NCBI RefSeq assembly: GCF_025947345.1
Contig: NZ_CP110011.1
Coordinates: forward strand, 2,728,001 to 2,792,000
Direction: 5' to 3'
From: Flavobacterium sp. N502536
Lineage (GTDB): Bacteria; Bacteroidota; Bacteroidia; Flavobacteriales; Flavobacteriaceae
Length of the DNA stretch: 64,000 nucleotides
This document shows, piece after piece, positions 18,511 through 27,193 of the stretch. The position numbers and the translations under genes were made by a program. Under the pieces are notes generated by a model, which worked only from the letters and a program-made list of their open reading frames with translations, searched no databases and was not told where the DNA came from. The stretch's first letter is position 1; the number at the start of each line of letters is the position of its first letter.

Positions 18511-20787
18511 ATGTTTACAAAATACAACAAAATAGCTTTTAGCGGCATCTTAGCTTTAAATCTATTTTTTGCCAATCCTGCAATTTCACAGGAAAAGAAG
18601 GCAAAACAAACTAATTTAGATTACACCCAATATGTAAATCCGTTTATAGGCTCAGCGGGTCACGGACACGTATTTGTGGGAGCCAATGTTCCTTTTGGAG
18701 CCGTACAACTAGGGCCTGTAAATGTTTTTGAAGGCTGGGATTGGTGCAGCGGATACAACTATGCGAGCAATACTATTTTGGGTTTCACACATACCCATTT
18801 GAGCGGAACGGGAATTGGAGATCTGAACGATATTCTTTTATTGCCGGTATCTGGAAAAGTGCCGCTTACCAAAGGAACAAAAGAAGACATGACAACGGGT
18901 TACGGATCTTATTTCTCTCATCAAAATGAGGTAAGCAAGGCAGGATATTACAGCGTTGTACTGGATAAATATAAAATTAAAGCAGAGCTGACAGCCAGCG
19001 AAAGAGTAGGTTTTCATAAATATACTTTTAATGCAACTACCGATAATCATATTTTACTGGATCTTGCAGACGGGATAGGCTGGGACAAACCGGTAAAAAC
19101 ATTTATCAAAAAAATCAACGAAACCACTCTTGTGGGCTATCGTTATTCTGCAGGCTGGGCGGCCGATCAGCGTATTTTTTTCACAATGGAATTTTCTGAG
19201 CCAATTTCTGCGATGGCCTTGTATGATGCGACCACTGCAATTGCCGGAAACGAGGGAGAAGCTTTAAAAATGAAAGCTGTTTTGGATTTCAAAACATTAA
19301 AAAACAAACAGATATTAGTAAAAGTTGGAATATCTCCGGTAAGTTATGAGAATGCTTCGGCAAACATTAAAGCCGAGATTCCGGGTTGGAATTTTGAGGC
19401 TGTTGCCAAAGAAGCAACTTCAAAATGGAACAAAGAACTGAACAAAATTCAGATCAAAGCCGACGATAAAACCATGAAAGTTTTTTACACGGCCATGTAC
19501 CACACCATGTTTGCACCTTCCATCTTTAATGATGTCAACGGCGATTACAGAGGTACCGATAAAAAAGTGTACGAAAAAGCAAATTTTACCAACTACACCA
19601 CCTTTTCACTTTGGGATACGTACCGTGGACTGCATCCTTTGTACACCCTTACACATCCCGACAAAATCAATGACATTGTAAAATCATTTTTGGCTATTTA
19701 CGAGCAGCAGGGAAGATTACCGGTTTGGCATTTAATGGGGAATGAAACCAATACCATGAATGGAAACCACTCCATTGCTGTTATTGTAGATGCCTACATG
19801 AAAGGATACAGAGGTTATGATATTGCGTTGGCCTATGAAGCCATCAAAAAAACAGCGATGCAAACCCGTGACGGAATGGATTACGTGCAAAAACTGGAAT
19901 ATATTCCTGCCGATAAAATGGTAGAATCTGTTGGAAATGCTTTAGAATACGCTATCGACGATTATTGTGTAGCCCTAATGGCAAAAGATTTGAACAAAAC
20001 CGAAGATTATAATTACTTCTCTAAAAGAGCTAATTTATACAAACTTTATTTCGACAAAGAAACTGCGTTCATGAGAGGGAAATTAACCAATGGAAATTGG
20101 AGAACACCTTTCAATCCGCTTTCATCAGCACATCGTAAAGACGATTATGTAGAGGGGAATGCCTGGCAATATACCTGGTTAGTGCCACAGGATCCTTATG
20201 GTTTGATTGATTTGTTTGGAAGTGAAGACAAATTTCTGGCCAAATTAGATTCTCTTTTTCTACTAACAGATAAAGTAGAAGGCGAAGAAATCTCTCCGGA
20301 TATCAGCGGTTTAATAGGGCAGTATGCACAAGGAAATGAGCCAAATCACCATATCCCATACCTATACGCCTACGCAGGACAACCTTGGAAAACGGCGAAG
20401 TTAATCCGTGAAATCGATGAGAAATTCTACTCGACAAAACCTGATGGATTGTGCGGAAATGAAGATTTAGGACAAATGTCGGCCTGGTACGTTTTGTCTT
20501 CAATGGGATTCTACTCCGTTAATCCGGCCAACGGAATCTATGTGTTGGGAAGCCCCTTAGTAAATACAGCAACCCTGCATCATAAAAAAGACATTTCGTT
20601 TACCCTCAAAGCAATCGATAACAGCAAAACGAATATCTATATCCAAAAGGCGGAGTACAATGGAAAGCCTTACACAAAATCATACATCACACACGATATG
20701 ATTGTAAAAGGAGGAGAATTGAAATTGTATATGGGAAGCAAACCGTCGACCACTTTTGGAGTGAAAAAAGAAGACAGACCGCTTTAG
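18511..20787 (+). CDS. GH92 alpha-1,2-type mannosidase
   Basis: A 758-residue exported enzyme, signal peptide ending near AISQ. GH92 hallmarks run in order: YVNPFIGSAGHGHVFVGANV, PFGAVQLGPVN, GFTHTHLSGTG, the N-terminal beta-sandwich, then the (alpha/alpha)6 domain with SLWDTYRGLHPLYTLTHP, GNEPNHHIPYLYAYAG (Glu610) and DGLCGNEDLGQMSAWYV. It is a calcium-dependent exo-mannosidase. The GNEP-x-HH form is the one I associate with genuine alpha-mannosidases using a Glu general acid. It starts the GH92-GH92-GH125 run and likely trims outer alpha-1,2/1,3-mannose. Confidence 0.93.
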   Translation: MFTKYNKIAFSGILALNLFFANPAISQEKKAKQTNLDYTQYVNPFIGSAGHGHVFVGANVPFGAVQLGPVNVFEGWDWCSGYNYASNTILGFTHTHLSGTGIGDLNDILLLPVSGKVPLTKGTKEDMTTGYGSYFSHQNEVSKAGYYSVVLDKYKIKAELTASERVGFHKYTFNATTDNHILLDLADGIGWDKPVKTFIKKINETTLVGYRYSAGWAADQRIFFTMEFSEPISAMALYDATTAIAGNEGEALKMKAVLDFKTLKNKQILVKVGISPVSYENASANIKAEIPGWNFEAVAKEATSKWNKELNKIQIKADDKTMKVFYTAMYHTMFAPSIFNDVNGDYRGTDKKVYEKANFTNYTTFSLWDTYRGLHPLYTLTHPDKINDIVKSFLAIYEQQGRLPVWHLMGNETNTMNGNHSIAVIVDAYMKGYRGYDIALAYEAIKKTAMQTRDGMDYVQKLEYIPADKMVESVGNALEYAIDDYCVALMAKDLNKTEDYNYFSKRANLYKLYFDKETAFMRGKLTNGNWRTPFNPLSSAHRKDDYVEGNAWQYTWLVPQDPYGLIDLFGSEDKFLAKLDSLFLLTDKVEGEEISPDISGLIGQYAQGNEPNHHIPYLYAYAGQPWKTAKLIREIDEKFYSTKPDGLCGNEDLGQMSAWYVLSSMGFYSVNPANGIYVLGSPLVNTATLHHKKDISFTLKAIDNSKTNIYIQKAEYNGKPYTKSYITHDMIVKGGELKLYMGSKPSTTFGVKKEDRPL

Positions 20788-20876
20788 AATTGCAGATTTT
20801 AGATTTTTAGAAGAGATCAGTTACCATTTTTAGCTTATAGCCTATAGCTTAAAGCCTAAAGCAAAAAAATAAAAAC

Positions 20877-23162
20877 ATGAAAATAAAGAGTTTACTTTTT
20901 TTAGGGATACTACAATGTTGCATTTTGGTGAATGCGCAAGTCAAAACCATAGACGCTGTCGAATATGTAAACCCTTTAATGGGAACACAGTCTTTGCATA
21001 GTCTTTCAAACGGAAATACCTATCCGGCGATTTGCAGACCCTGGGGAATGAATTTCTGGACACCGCAAACCGGAAAAATGGGCGACGGCTGGGCCTATAT
21101 TTACACCGCCGATAAGATTAGAGGATTCAAACAAACCCATCAGCCTTCACCGTGGATGAATGATTACGGACAGTTTTCGATCATGCCGGTAACCGGTAAA
21201 GTAGCTTTTACAGAAGACGAGAGAGGAAGCTGGTTCAGCCATAAAGCAGAGGTTTCAAAGCCGTATTACTACAGCGTTTACCTGGCCGATTATGATGTAA
21301 CTACAGAAATTACGACTACCGAAAGAGCCGCACATTTCCAGATTACCTTTCCGGAAAACGAGCAGTCCTCTATCGTAATCGATGCTTTTGACAAAGGATC
21401 TTACATCAAAATAATTCCATCTGAAAATAAAATCATTGGATATACCACCCGCAATAGTGGCGGAGTTCCGGAGAATTTCAGAAACTATTTTGTACTGCAA
21501 TTTGATAAACCTTTTACAACTAACGCGACCTGGCACGATAAAGTCCTGGAAAAAGACAAACTGGAATTAAAAGACAATCATGTAGGCGCCGTTGTTGGAT
21601 TTAAAACTAAAAAAGGAGAGGTTGTAAACGTAAAAGTTTCTTCTTCCTTTATCAGTCCGGAGCAAGCGGAACTGAATTTAAAGAACGAATTGGGTACCGC
21701 ATCTTTTACGGAAACCGTAGCACAATCCAAAAAGGAATGGAATAAAGTTTTAGGAAAATTAAATGCCGAAGGCGGAAGCGAAGAACAGCTAAAAACGTTT
21801 TACTCCTGCTTGTACCGCACCGTTTGTTTTCCACAAAAACAATATGAGATAAATGCAAAAGGAGAAATCGTGCACTATAGCCCGTATAACGGTAAAGTAT
21901 TGCCGGGTTATATGTATGCGGGAACAGGTTTTTGGGATACTTTCCGTGCCTTGTATCCTTTGTTAAATCTGGTTTATCCTTCGATTAACAAAGAAATGCA
22001 GGAAGGATTAATCAACGATTATAAAGAGGGAGGCTTTTTGCCGGAATGGTCAAGCCCGGGATTCCGTGACGTGATGGTAGGAAACAACTCGGCCTCTGTA
22101 GTTTCAGATGCTTACATCAAAGGATTACGCGGTTACGACATCAATAAATTGTATGAAGCCTTATTGCACGGAGCCAATAACGAAGGGCCATTAGAAGCAG
22201 TAGGAAGAAAAGGAGTATCGTATTACAACACTTTGGGTTATGTTCCTTATGATGTAAAAATCAACGAAAATGCAGCCAGAACCTTAGAATATGCCTACGA
22301 TGATTTTGCAATTTGGAAATTAGCCAAAGCACTGAACCGTCCAAAAAAAGAAATCAGTTTGTTCGAAAAAAGAATGATGAATTATAAGAACCTTTATAAT
22401 CCTGAAATCGGATGGATGAGCGGCAGAAACAAAGACGGAAGTTTCCCTAAAAACTTTAATCCGCTTAAATGGGGAGACGCTTTTACAGAAGGAAATGCTT
22501 TGCATTATAGCTGGAGCGTATTCCATGATGTACAGGGTTTGATTGATTTAATGGGAGGGGAGAAAAAATTCACGGCCAAATTAGACGCTGTTTTTACAAC
22601 ACCTCCGGTTTTTGATGACAGTTACTACGGAGCTGTTATTCATGAAATTCGCGAAATGCAAATTATGAATATGGGGCAATATGCACATGGAAATCAGCCG
22701 ATACAGCACATGATTTATTTGTACAACTATGCAGGAGAGCCTTGGAAAACACAATATTGGTCAAGAGAAGTTATGGATCGTTTGTACAAACCAACCCCGG
22801 ACGGTTACTGCGGTGATGAAGATAACGGACAAACTTCGGCCTGGTATATTTTCTCTGCAATGGGATTCTATCCGGTTTGCCCGGGAACAGACGAGTATGT
22901 ACTTGGAGCGCCTTTGTTTAAAAAAATTACGTTGGAGCTCGAAAATGGAAAGCAATTGGTTATCGATGCACCGAACAATTCGGCCGACAACAAATATGTT
23001 CAGGAATTAAAATGGAACAACACCACTCATACCCAAAACTTCATCAACCATTTTGAAGTACTAAAGGGAGGTGAATTCAAATTTGACATGAGCAGCAAAC
23101 CTAATTTACAAAGAGGAACTTCGGCAAGTGCCTATCCATATTCTTATTCAACTTCAAAATAA
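20877..23162 (+). CDS. GH92 enzyme with Gln in the GNEP motif
   Basis: A 761-residue exported GH92 paralogue (signal peptide ends VNAQ). Motifs: VEYVNPLMGTQ, GNTYPAICRPWGMNFWTPQ, GFKQTHQPSPWMNDYGQ, FWDTFRALYPLLNLVYP, GNQPIQHMIYLYNYAGEP and DGYCGDEDNGQTSAWY. Where the upstream paralogue has Glu610 in GNEP, this protein has Gln607 in GNQP. From memory, a GH92 that cleaves mannose-1-phospho-6-mannose has Gln in place of the general acid, so linkage specificity may differ; that this Gln is the equivalent residue is unverified. The stop is 4 bp before the GH125 start, so the two are co-transcribed. Confidence 0.92.
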   Translation: MKIKSLLFLGILQCCILVNAQVKTIDAVEYVNPLMGTQSLHSLSNGNTYPAICRPWGMNFWTPQTGKMGDGWAYIYTADKIRGFKQTHQPSPWMNDYGQFSIMPVTGKVAFTEDERGSWFSHKAEVSKPYYYSVYLADYDVTTEITTTERAAHFQITFPENEQSSIVIDAFDKGSYIKIIPSENKIIGYTTRNSGGVPENFRNYFVLQFDKPFTTNATWHDKVLEKDKLELKDNHVGAVVGFKTKKGEVVNVKVSSSFISPEQAELNLKNELGTASFTETVAQSKKEWNKVLGKLNAEGGSEEQLKTFYSCLYRTVCFPQKQYEINAKGEIVHYSPYNGKVLPGYMYAGTGFWDTFRALYPLLNLVYPSINKEMQEGLINDYKEGGFLPEWSSPGFRDVMVGNNSASVVSDAYIKGLRGYDINKLYEALLHGANNEGPLEAVGRKGVSYYNTLGYVPYDVKINENAARTLEYAYDDFAIWKLAKALNRPKKEISLFEKRMMNYKNLYNPEIGWMSGRNKDGSFPKNFNPLKWGDAFTEGNALHYSWSVFHDVQGLIDLMGGEKKFTAKLDAVFTTPPVFDDSYYGAVIHEIREMQIMNMGQYAHGNQPIQHMIYLYNYAGEPWKTQYWSREVMDRLYKPTPDGYCGDEDNGQTSAWYIFSAMGFYPVCPGTDEYVLGAPLFKKITLELENGKQLVIDAPNNSADNKYVQELKWNNTTHTQNFINHFEVLKGGEFKFDMSSKPNLQRGTSASAYPYSYSTSK

Positions 23163-23166
23163 TACT

Positions 23167-24627
23167 ATGCAGTCACGTAGAAAATTTATAAAAAATACAG
23201 GGATTTTTTCAGCAGGATTATTGGCCCTTCAAACGGATGTTTTCGGCATGCAATCGGACGTGTTCAATTTTTCGATCAAAGATTTTGTAAGCAAAAGACC
23301 CCCGCTGGCAGAACGAAAATTTACCAGTAAAGCTATTGAAGCTGCAATTGTAAGAATCAAAAAACAAATTGCCAATCCGGAACTCGCCTGGTTGTTTGAA
23401 AACTGCTTTCCAAACACCTTAGACACCACCGTTGATTTTGAAATCATTGACGGAAAACCCGATACTTATGTCATTACAGGAGATATCGATGCCATGTGGT
23501 TGCGCGACAGTACAGCACAAATTTGGCCTTATATTCCGTTTATAAAAGAAGATAAAAAACTGGCAGAATTGATAAAAGGAGTCATCAATCGTCAGACCAA
23601 ATGTATCTTACTCGATCCTTATGCGAATGCTTTTTACAAAGATTTTGCACAAGTAAGTGAGTGGAAAAATGACATGACCAAGATGCAGCCCGGGATTCAC
23701 GAGCGCAAATGGGAGATCGATAGTTTGTGTTACCCAATACGACTGGCACACGGTTATTGGAAGGAAACCGGGGACATTAGTTTGTTCGACAGCAAGTGGA
23801 AAGAAGCGATGCTTTTGGTATTGCAAACTTTCAAAGAGCAGCAAAGAATACATGATAAAGGACCTTACAATTTTCAGCGAGTTACAGCCTGGGCTACGGA
23901 TGGTGTGCCTTTAAGCGGTTACGGTTATCCGGTAAAACCATGTGGATTAATTGTTTCGACTTTCAGACCAAGTGACGACAGTACGCTGTTTGGCTATTTG
24001 ATTCCGAGTAACATGTTTGCAATTGAAGTATTGGGGTATCTGATTGAAATTTTCTCTTTGCCGGCTTTAAAAGACGACAATTTAGTCGCTAAAGCCAAAG
24101 AATTGGGTGGGCAGGTTCAAAAAGGACTGGAAGAAAACGGAATCATCGAACATCCGAAATTCGGAAAAATCATTGCTTTTGAAGTCAACGGTTACGGTAG
24201 TTTTCACATGATGGACGATGCCAATGTTCCGTCTCTATTGTCGTTACCTTATTTAGGCGCTATAGCACCGGACAATCAACTGTATCTGAATACCCGTAAA
24301 GTAGTACTTTCAGAAAACAATCCATTTTTCTACAAAGGAAAAGCAGGAGAAGGTATTGGAGGGCCGCATACCGGAACCGATACCATCTGGCCAATGAGCA
24401 TCGTTTTGAGAGCCATTACCAGCGTAGACGAGCAGGAAATAAAACAATGCATCAGTAATCTGATCAAAACAAATGCGGATACCGGTTTCATGCACGAATC
24501 TTTTCATAAAGACGATGTAACCAAATTTACCCGAAAATGGTTTGCATGGGCCAACACCTTATTTGGAGAAATGATCGTACATACCAGCATTCATTATCCT
24601 CAAATTTTAAAAGACAAAAACATTTAA
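23167..24627 (+). CDS. GH125 exo-alpha-1,6-mannosidase, Tat-like signal
   Basis: A 486-residue enzyme of the GH125 (DUF1237) family: ITGDIDAMWLRDSTAQIWPY, DGVPLSGYGYPVKPCG, VNGYGSFHMMDDANVPSLLSLPYLG, GGPHTGTDTIWPMSI and GFMHESFHKDD are the conserved blocks. It cleaves non-reducing alpha-1,6-mannose without a metal ion. The N-terminus SRRKFIKNTG followed by a hydrophobic stretch is a twin-arginine signal, so it is exported folded. An upstream in-frame start at 23128 lies inside the preceding gene; the ATG at 23167 starts exactly at the Tat signal and is chosen. Confidence 0.93.
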   Translation: MQSRRKFIKNTGIFSAGLLALQTDVFGMQSDVFNFSIKDFVSKRPPLAERKFTSKAIEAAIVRIKKQIANPELAWLFENCFPNTLDTTVDFEIIDGKPDTYVITGDIDAMWLRDSTAQIWPYIPFIKEDKKLAELIKGVINRQTKCILLDPYANAFYKDFAQVSEWKNDMTKMQPGIHERKWEIDSLCYPIRLAHGYWKETGDISLFDSKWKEAMLLVLQTFKEQQRIHDKGPYNFQRVTAWATDGVPLSGYGYPVKPCGLIVSTFRPSDDSTLFGYLIPSNMFAIEVLGYLIEIFSLPALKDDNLVAKAKELGGQVQKGLEENGIIEHPKFGKIIAFEVNGYGSFHMMDDANVPSLLSLPYLGAIAPDNQLYLNTRKVVLSENNPFFYKGKAGEGIGGPHTGTDTIWPMSIVLRAITSVDEQEIKQCISNLIKTNADTGFMHESFHKDDVTKFTRKWFAWANTLFGEMIVHTSIHYPQILKDKNI

Positions 24628-24640
24628 AAATAAATATACC

Positions 24641-24727
24641 ATTAAGAGATTGTCCTAACCGTTAACCCGTCAGGTTTAATTGGAGGGTCAGAAACAGGTC
24701 GCCATATGGTTTACCGGATCTCTTAAT
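24641..24727. other. Structured element: 10-bp inverted repeats around inner hairpin
   Basis: ATTAAGAGAT (24641-24650) pairs perfectly with ATCTCTTAAT (24718-24727). Inside, CTAACC and GGTTTA continue the stem after a small internal loop. A hairpin AACC-CGTCA-GGTT (24664-24676) sits within. It could be a structured leader of the ROK gene, or an 87-bp MITE-like insertion between GH125 and ROK. Confidence 0.45.
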
Positions 24728-24746
24728 AATTCAAAATAAAATAAGA

Positions 24747-25649
24747 ATGAATAAAGAATATGCCGTTGGATTAGACATTGGAGGTACACATATCACCGCA
24801 GCGATCATTGATATAGTGGACATGAAAGTGATCGATTTTTCAGTGCACAAAGAATCTTTCGATTCAAATTTGCCTGTAGCGGAAGTAATGACCATTTGGG
24901 AAAAAGCAATTCGCACTGCGATAGAAAATTCAAAAGTAGAAATTACTACGGGATTGGCAGTTTGTATGCCGGGTCCCTTTGATTATACGAATGGTATTTG
25001 CTGGATAAAAGACCAATCTAAATACGAACATTTTTATGGGTTGAACATTCGCGATTTGTTTCAGGACCAACTGAATTTGTCGAATGATTTTCCGATTCTT
25101 TTTGAAAATGATGCCGTTTGTTTTGGTAAGGGAGAAGTTTTTAAAGACGCTGAAAACCTTTCTAAAAAAGTAATGGCAATCACGCTTGGTACCGGACTTG
25201 GAGCTTGTTTTATAGACAAAGGAGAATCGATTAGTACGGGTGATTTAGTCCCGGAAGACGGAGAAATATACAATCTGCCTTATAAAGAGGGGATTGCTGA
25301 AGATTATGTTTCTGCACGTGGACTAATAGCGGGTTATTTTGCTTTAAGCGGAAAAAAAGCAAACAATGGTTTAGAGCTTTTTAATTTGGCTAAAGCCGAG
25401 GATAAAGTGGCGATAAAAGTGTTTGAAAAAATGGGAGAAGATTTGGCGGCGATTGTTATTCCGTGGTTAGAAAAATTTTCAGCAGATAGCTTTATAATTG
25501 GAGGGAAAATAGCAAATGCAAGCGAATTTTTTCTGCCTGTTTTCCATAAAAAATTAAAAGAAGCAGGAAGCGAAGTTAACGTTTCTGTTTCTACAGATAA
25601 TGAAATAGCAGCATTATTAGGCGCAACAAGTTTGCTTTACACAGCATAG
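24747..25649 (+). CDS. ROK-family sugar kinase (putative mannokinase/glucokinase)
   Basis: A 300-residue cytosolic kinase. The ATP phosphate-1 motif GLDIGGTHITAA is at the start, the catalytic base Asp lies in FENDAVCFGKGE (about residues 114-125), and the glycine-rich TLGTGLGACF follows. The usual ROK zinc-binding Cys cluster (CxCGxxGC) that follows is missing: the region reads EDGEIYNLPYKEGIAEDYVSARGL, with no cysteines. Given the mannosidases and ManA in the same locus, mannose phosphorylation is the natural role (inference). It follows GH125 after the structured 119-bp spacer. Confidence 0.85.
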   Translation: MNKEYAVGLDIGGTHITAAIIDIVDMKVIDFSVHKESFDSNLPVAEVMTIWEKAIRTAIENSKVEITTGLAVCMPGPFDYTNGICWIKDQSKYEHFYGLNIRDLFQDQLNLSNDFPILFENDAVCFGKGEVFKDAENLSKKVMAITLGTGLGACFIDKGESISTGDLVPEDGEIYNLPYKEGIAEDYVSARGLIAGYFALSGKKANNGLELFNLAKAEDKVAIKVFEKMGEDLAAIVIPWLEKFSADSFIIGGKIANASEFFLPVFHKKLKEAGSEVNVSVSTDNEIAALLGATSLLYTA

Positions 25650-25742
25650 TTTTGATTATATTAGATGCCACAGATTAAGAAATCCATTTGAATATTTTAA
25701 TCTCTGGCAAAAAATAGTTCGTTGGCCCATAAAAGAATAGAT

Positions 25743-26747
25743 ATGACAAATTCAAATCGCAGAAATTTTATAAAAACGGCAGCTATAGCTTCAGTTGCTG
25801 TAGCTTTGCAATCTTTCAATTCAAATTCAGAAGAAGAAGAAAAAAACATAGTTTCTAAAAAAGGGAAAAAGCCAATTGTGCTTTCTACCTGGAGGTTTGG
25901 AATTCCTGCCAATGAAGCGGCCTGGGAAGTTTTAAAAAACAAAGGAACTGCTTTAGACGCTGTCGAAGCCGGAGTTAAAATTCCGGAGGCCGACCCTAAA
26001 GAAAGAAGCGTAGGGTATGGTGGACGTCCGGACAGAGATGGCCGCGTAACGTTGGATGCCTGTATTATGGATGAAAATGCCAATATAGGATCGGTGGCTG
26101 CTTTAGAATACATCAAACATCCCATATCGGTTGCAAGAGCCGTAATGGAAAAAACACCTCATGTGATGCTGGTAGGCGATGGAGCCTTGCAATTTGCCGT
26201 AGCACAAGGTTTCAAAAAAGAAAATCTGCTGACAGAGGAGTCTGAAAAAGAATGGAAAGAGTGGTTAAAAGACAGTAAATACAAACCCATTGCCAATATC
26301 GAAAATCACGATACAATTGGAATGATCGCTCTGGATGCCCAAGGAAACCTTTCGGGAGCCTGTACAACAAGTGGAATGGCGTTTAAAATGCACGGACGTG
26401 TTGGAGATTCCCCAATTATTGGAGCCGGTTTGTATGTCGACAATGAAATTGGAGCGGCAACAGCCACCGGACACGGTGAAGAAGTTATTAGAATTTCGGG
26501 TTGTCATCTTGTGGTTGAATTGATGCGACATGGTAAATCTCCTCAAAAAGCCTGCGAAGAAGCCGTTGCCCGAATTGTAAAATTAACAAAGAACAGAAAC
26601 AAAGACTTAAAAGACATTCAGGTGGGTTTTATCGCCCTGAACAAAGCCGGAGAGTATGGCTCATATTGTATTCAGGGAGGTTTTAACTATGCCGTTTATG
26701 ACGACACCGGAAACCGTTTAATCGATGCCGACTTTTTTCTGAAGTAA
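25743..26747 (+). CDS. Glycosylasparaginase (N4-(beta-N-acetylglucosaminyl)-L-asparaginase)
   Basis: A 334-residue N-terminal-nucleophile hydrolase. WRFGIPANEAAWEVL, the autocleavage site NHDTIGMIALD with nucleophile Thr191, MHGRVGDSPIIGAGLYVDN and ATGHGEEVIR (substrate-binding blocks) match the bacterial enzyme characterised from a flavobacterium. It hydrolyses GlcNAc-Asn linkages, releasing aspartate and amino-GlcNAc. A Tat-like signal (NRRNFIKTAAIASVAVAL) exports it. The ATG at 25743 is chosen over an upstream TTG at 25722 because it starts the Tat signal. Its presence is the strongest evidence that the locus targets N-linked glycoprotein glycans. Confidence 0.93.
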   Translation: MTNSNRRNFIKTAAIASVAVALQSFNSNSEEEEKNIVSKKGKKPIVLSTWRFGIPANEAAWEVLKNKGTALDAVEAGVKIPEADPKERSVGYGGRPDRDGRVTLDACIMDENANIGSVAALEYIKHPISVARAVMEKTPHVMLVGDGALQFAVAQGFKKENLLTEESEKEWKEWLKDSKYKPIANIENHDTIGMIALDAQGNLSGACTTSGMAFKMHGRVGDSPIIGAGLYVDNEIGAATATGHGEEVIRISGCHLVVELMRHGKSPQKACEEAVARIVKLTKNRNKDLKDIQVGFIALNKAGEYGSYCIQGGFNYAVYDDTGNRLIDADFFLK

Positions 26748-26785
26748 GATATTGATTTTGCCCTTGATAGGGTTAGTTATTTTGT

Positions 26786-26826
26786 AATGCGCAAGGATCA
26801 CTGGATCTTTGCGCATTTTTTATTTT
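26786..26826 (+). terminator. Intrinsic terminator ending the mannose locus
   Basis: Stem AATGCGCAA-GATC / GATC-TTGCGCATT, then TTTTTATTTT. The same GCGCA-type hairpin recurs after the M13 peptidase gene (44545). Confidence 0.9.
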
Positions 26827-26925
26827 AACGTGAGTTTAATAATGACATAACTAAGAAAGAAATCAGTGTAAATCTGCGTTTTCGCTTTAGCGAATCCGTC
26901 TCATCTGTGTACATATTTGTAGCTC
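26822..26925 (+). repeat. Direct repeat copy 1 (with TTCGCTTTAGCGAA palindrome)
   Basis: ATTTTAACGTGAGTTTAATA through GAATCCGTCTCATCTGTGTA is closely matched by 27082-27186. Both copies follow a terminator and contain the 14-bp palindrome TTCGCTTTAGCGAA (26881-26894). Confidence 0.8.
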
Positions 26926-27044
26926 TTTTGGGTTAGTCTCAGATTAAGTTTAGAATTTGTTCCTCCTGTTGACAGGTGCAAAGATAAACACGACGGATAC
27001 CCTCATGCCCACAAAGCTGAGAAGACAAAGTAAATTACAAAAAA

Positions 27045-27072
27045 AAGCTTCGGGGAGATCCGAAGCTTTTTG
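27045..27072. terminator. Hairpin terminator AAGCTTCGG type
   Basis: Stem AAGCTTCGG / CCGAAGCTT with loop GGAGAT, flanked by A-run and T-run, so usable in both directions. Confidence 0.85.
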
Positions 27073-27081
27073 CGTTTTATA

Positions 27082-27186
27082 ATTTTAACTGTGCTTAATA
27101 ATGACGTAAACAAGGAAAAAATCTGTGTAAATCTGCGTTTTCGCTTTAGCGAATCCGTCTCATCCGTGTACATTATTTGCGGCTCT
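27082..27186 (+). repeat. Direct repeat copy 2
   Basis: Second copy of the 26822-26925 repeat, differing by scattered substitutions and small indels; palindrome at 27140-27153. It ends just before the 3' end of the DUF4494 gene. Confidence 0.8.
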
Positions 27187-27193
27187 TTTGAGT

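Larger units (their letters stand above)
26748..27193. other. Spacer with two terminators and a direct repeat
   Basis: No gene is seen. It carries the terminators at 26786 and 27045 and two copies of a ~105-bp repeat listed separately. The stretch 26940-27040 contains GGTGCAAAGATAAAC, a word also found beside the tRNA at 53060, but no tRNA can be folded here. Confidence 0.5.

Noticed and set aside
26940..27040. Possible tRNA near the word GGTGCAAAGATAAAC
   Set aside because: No acceptor, anticodon or T arm could be assembled on either strand.
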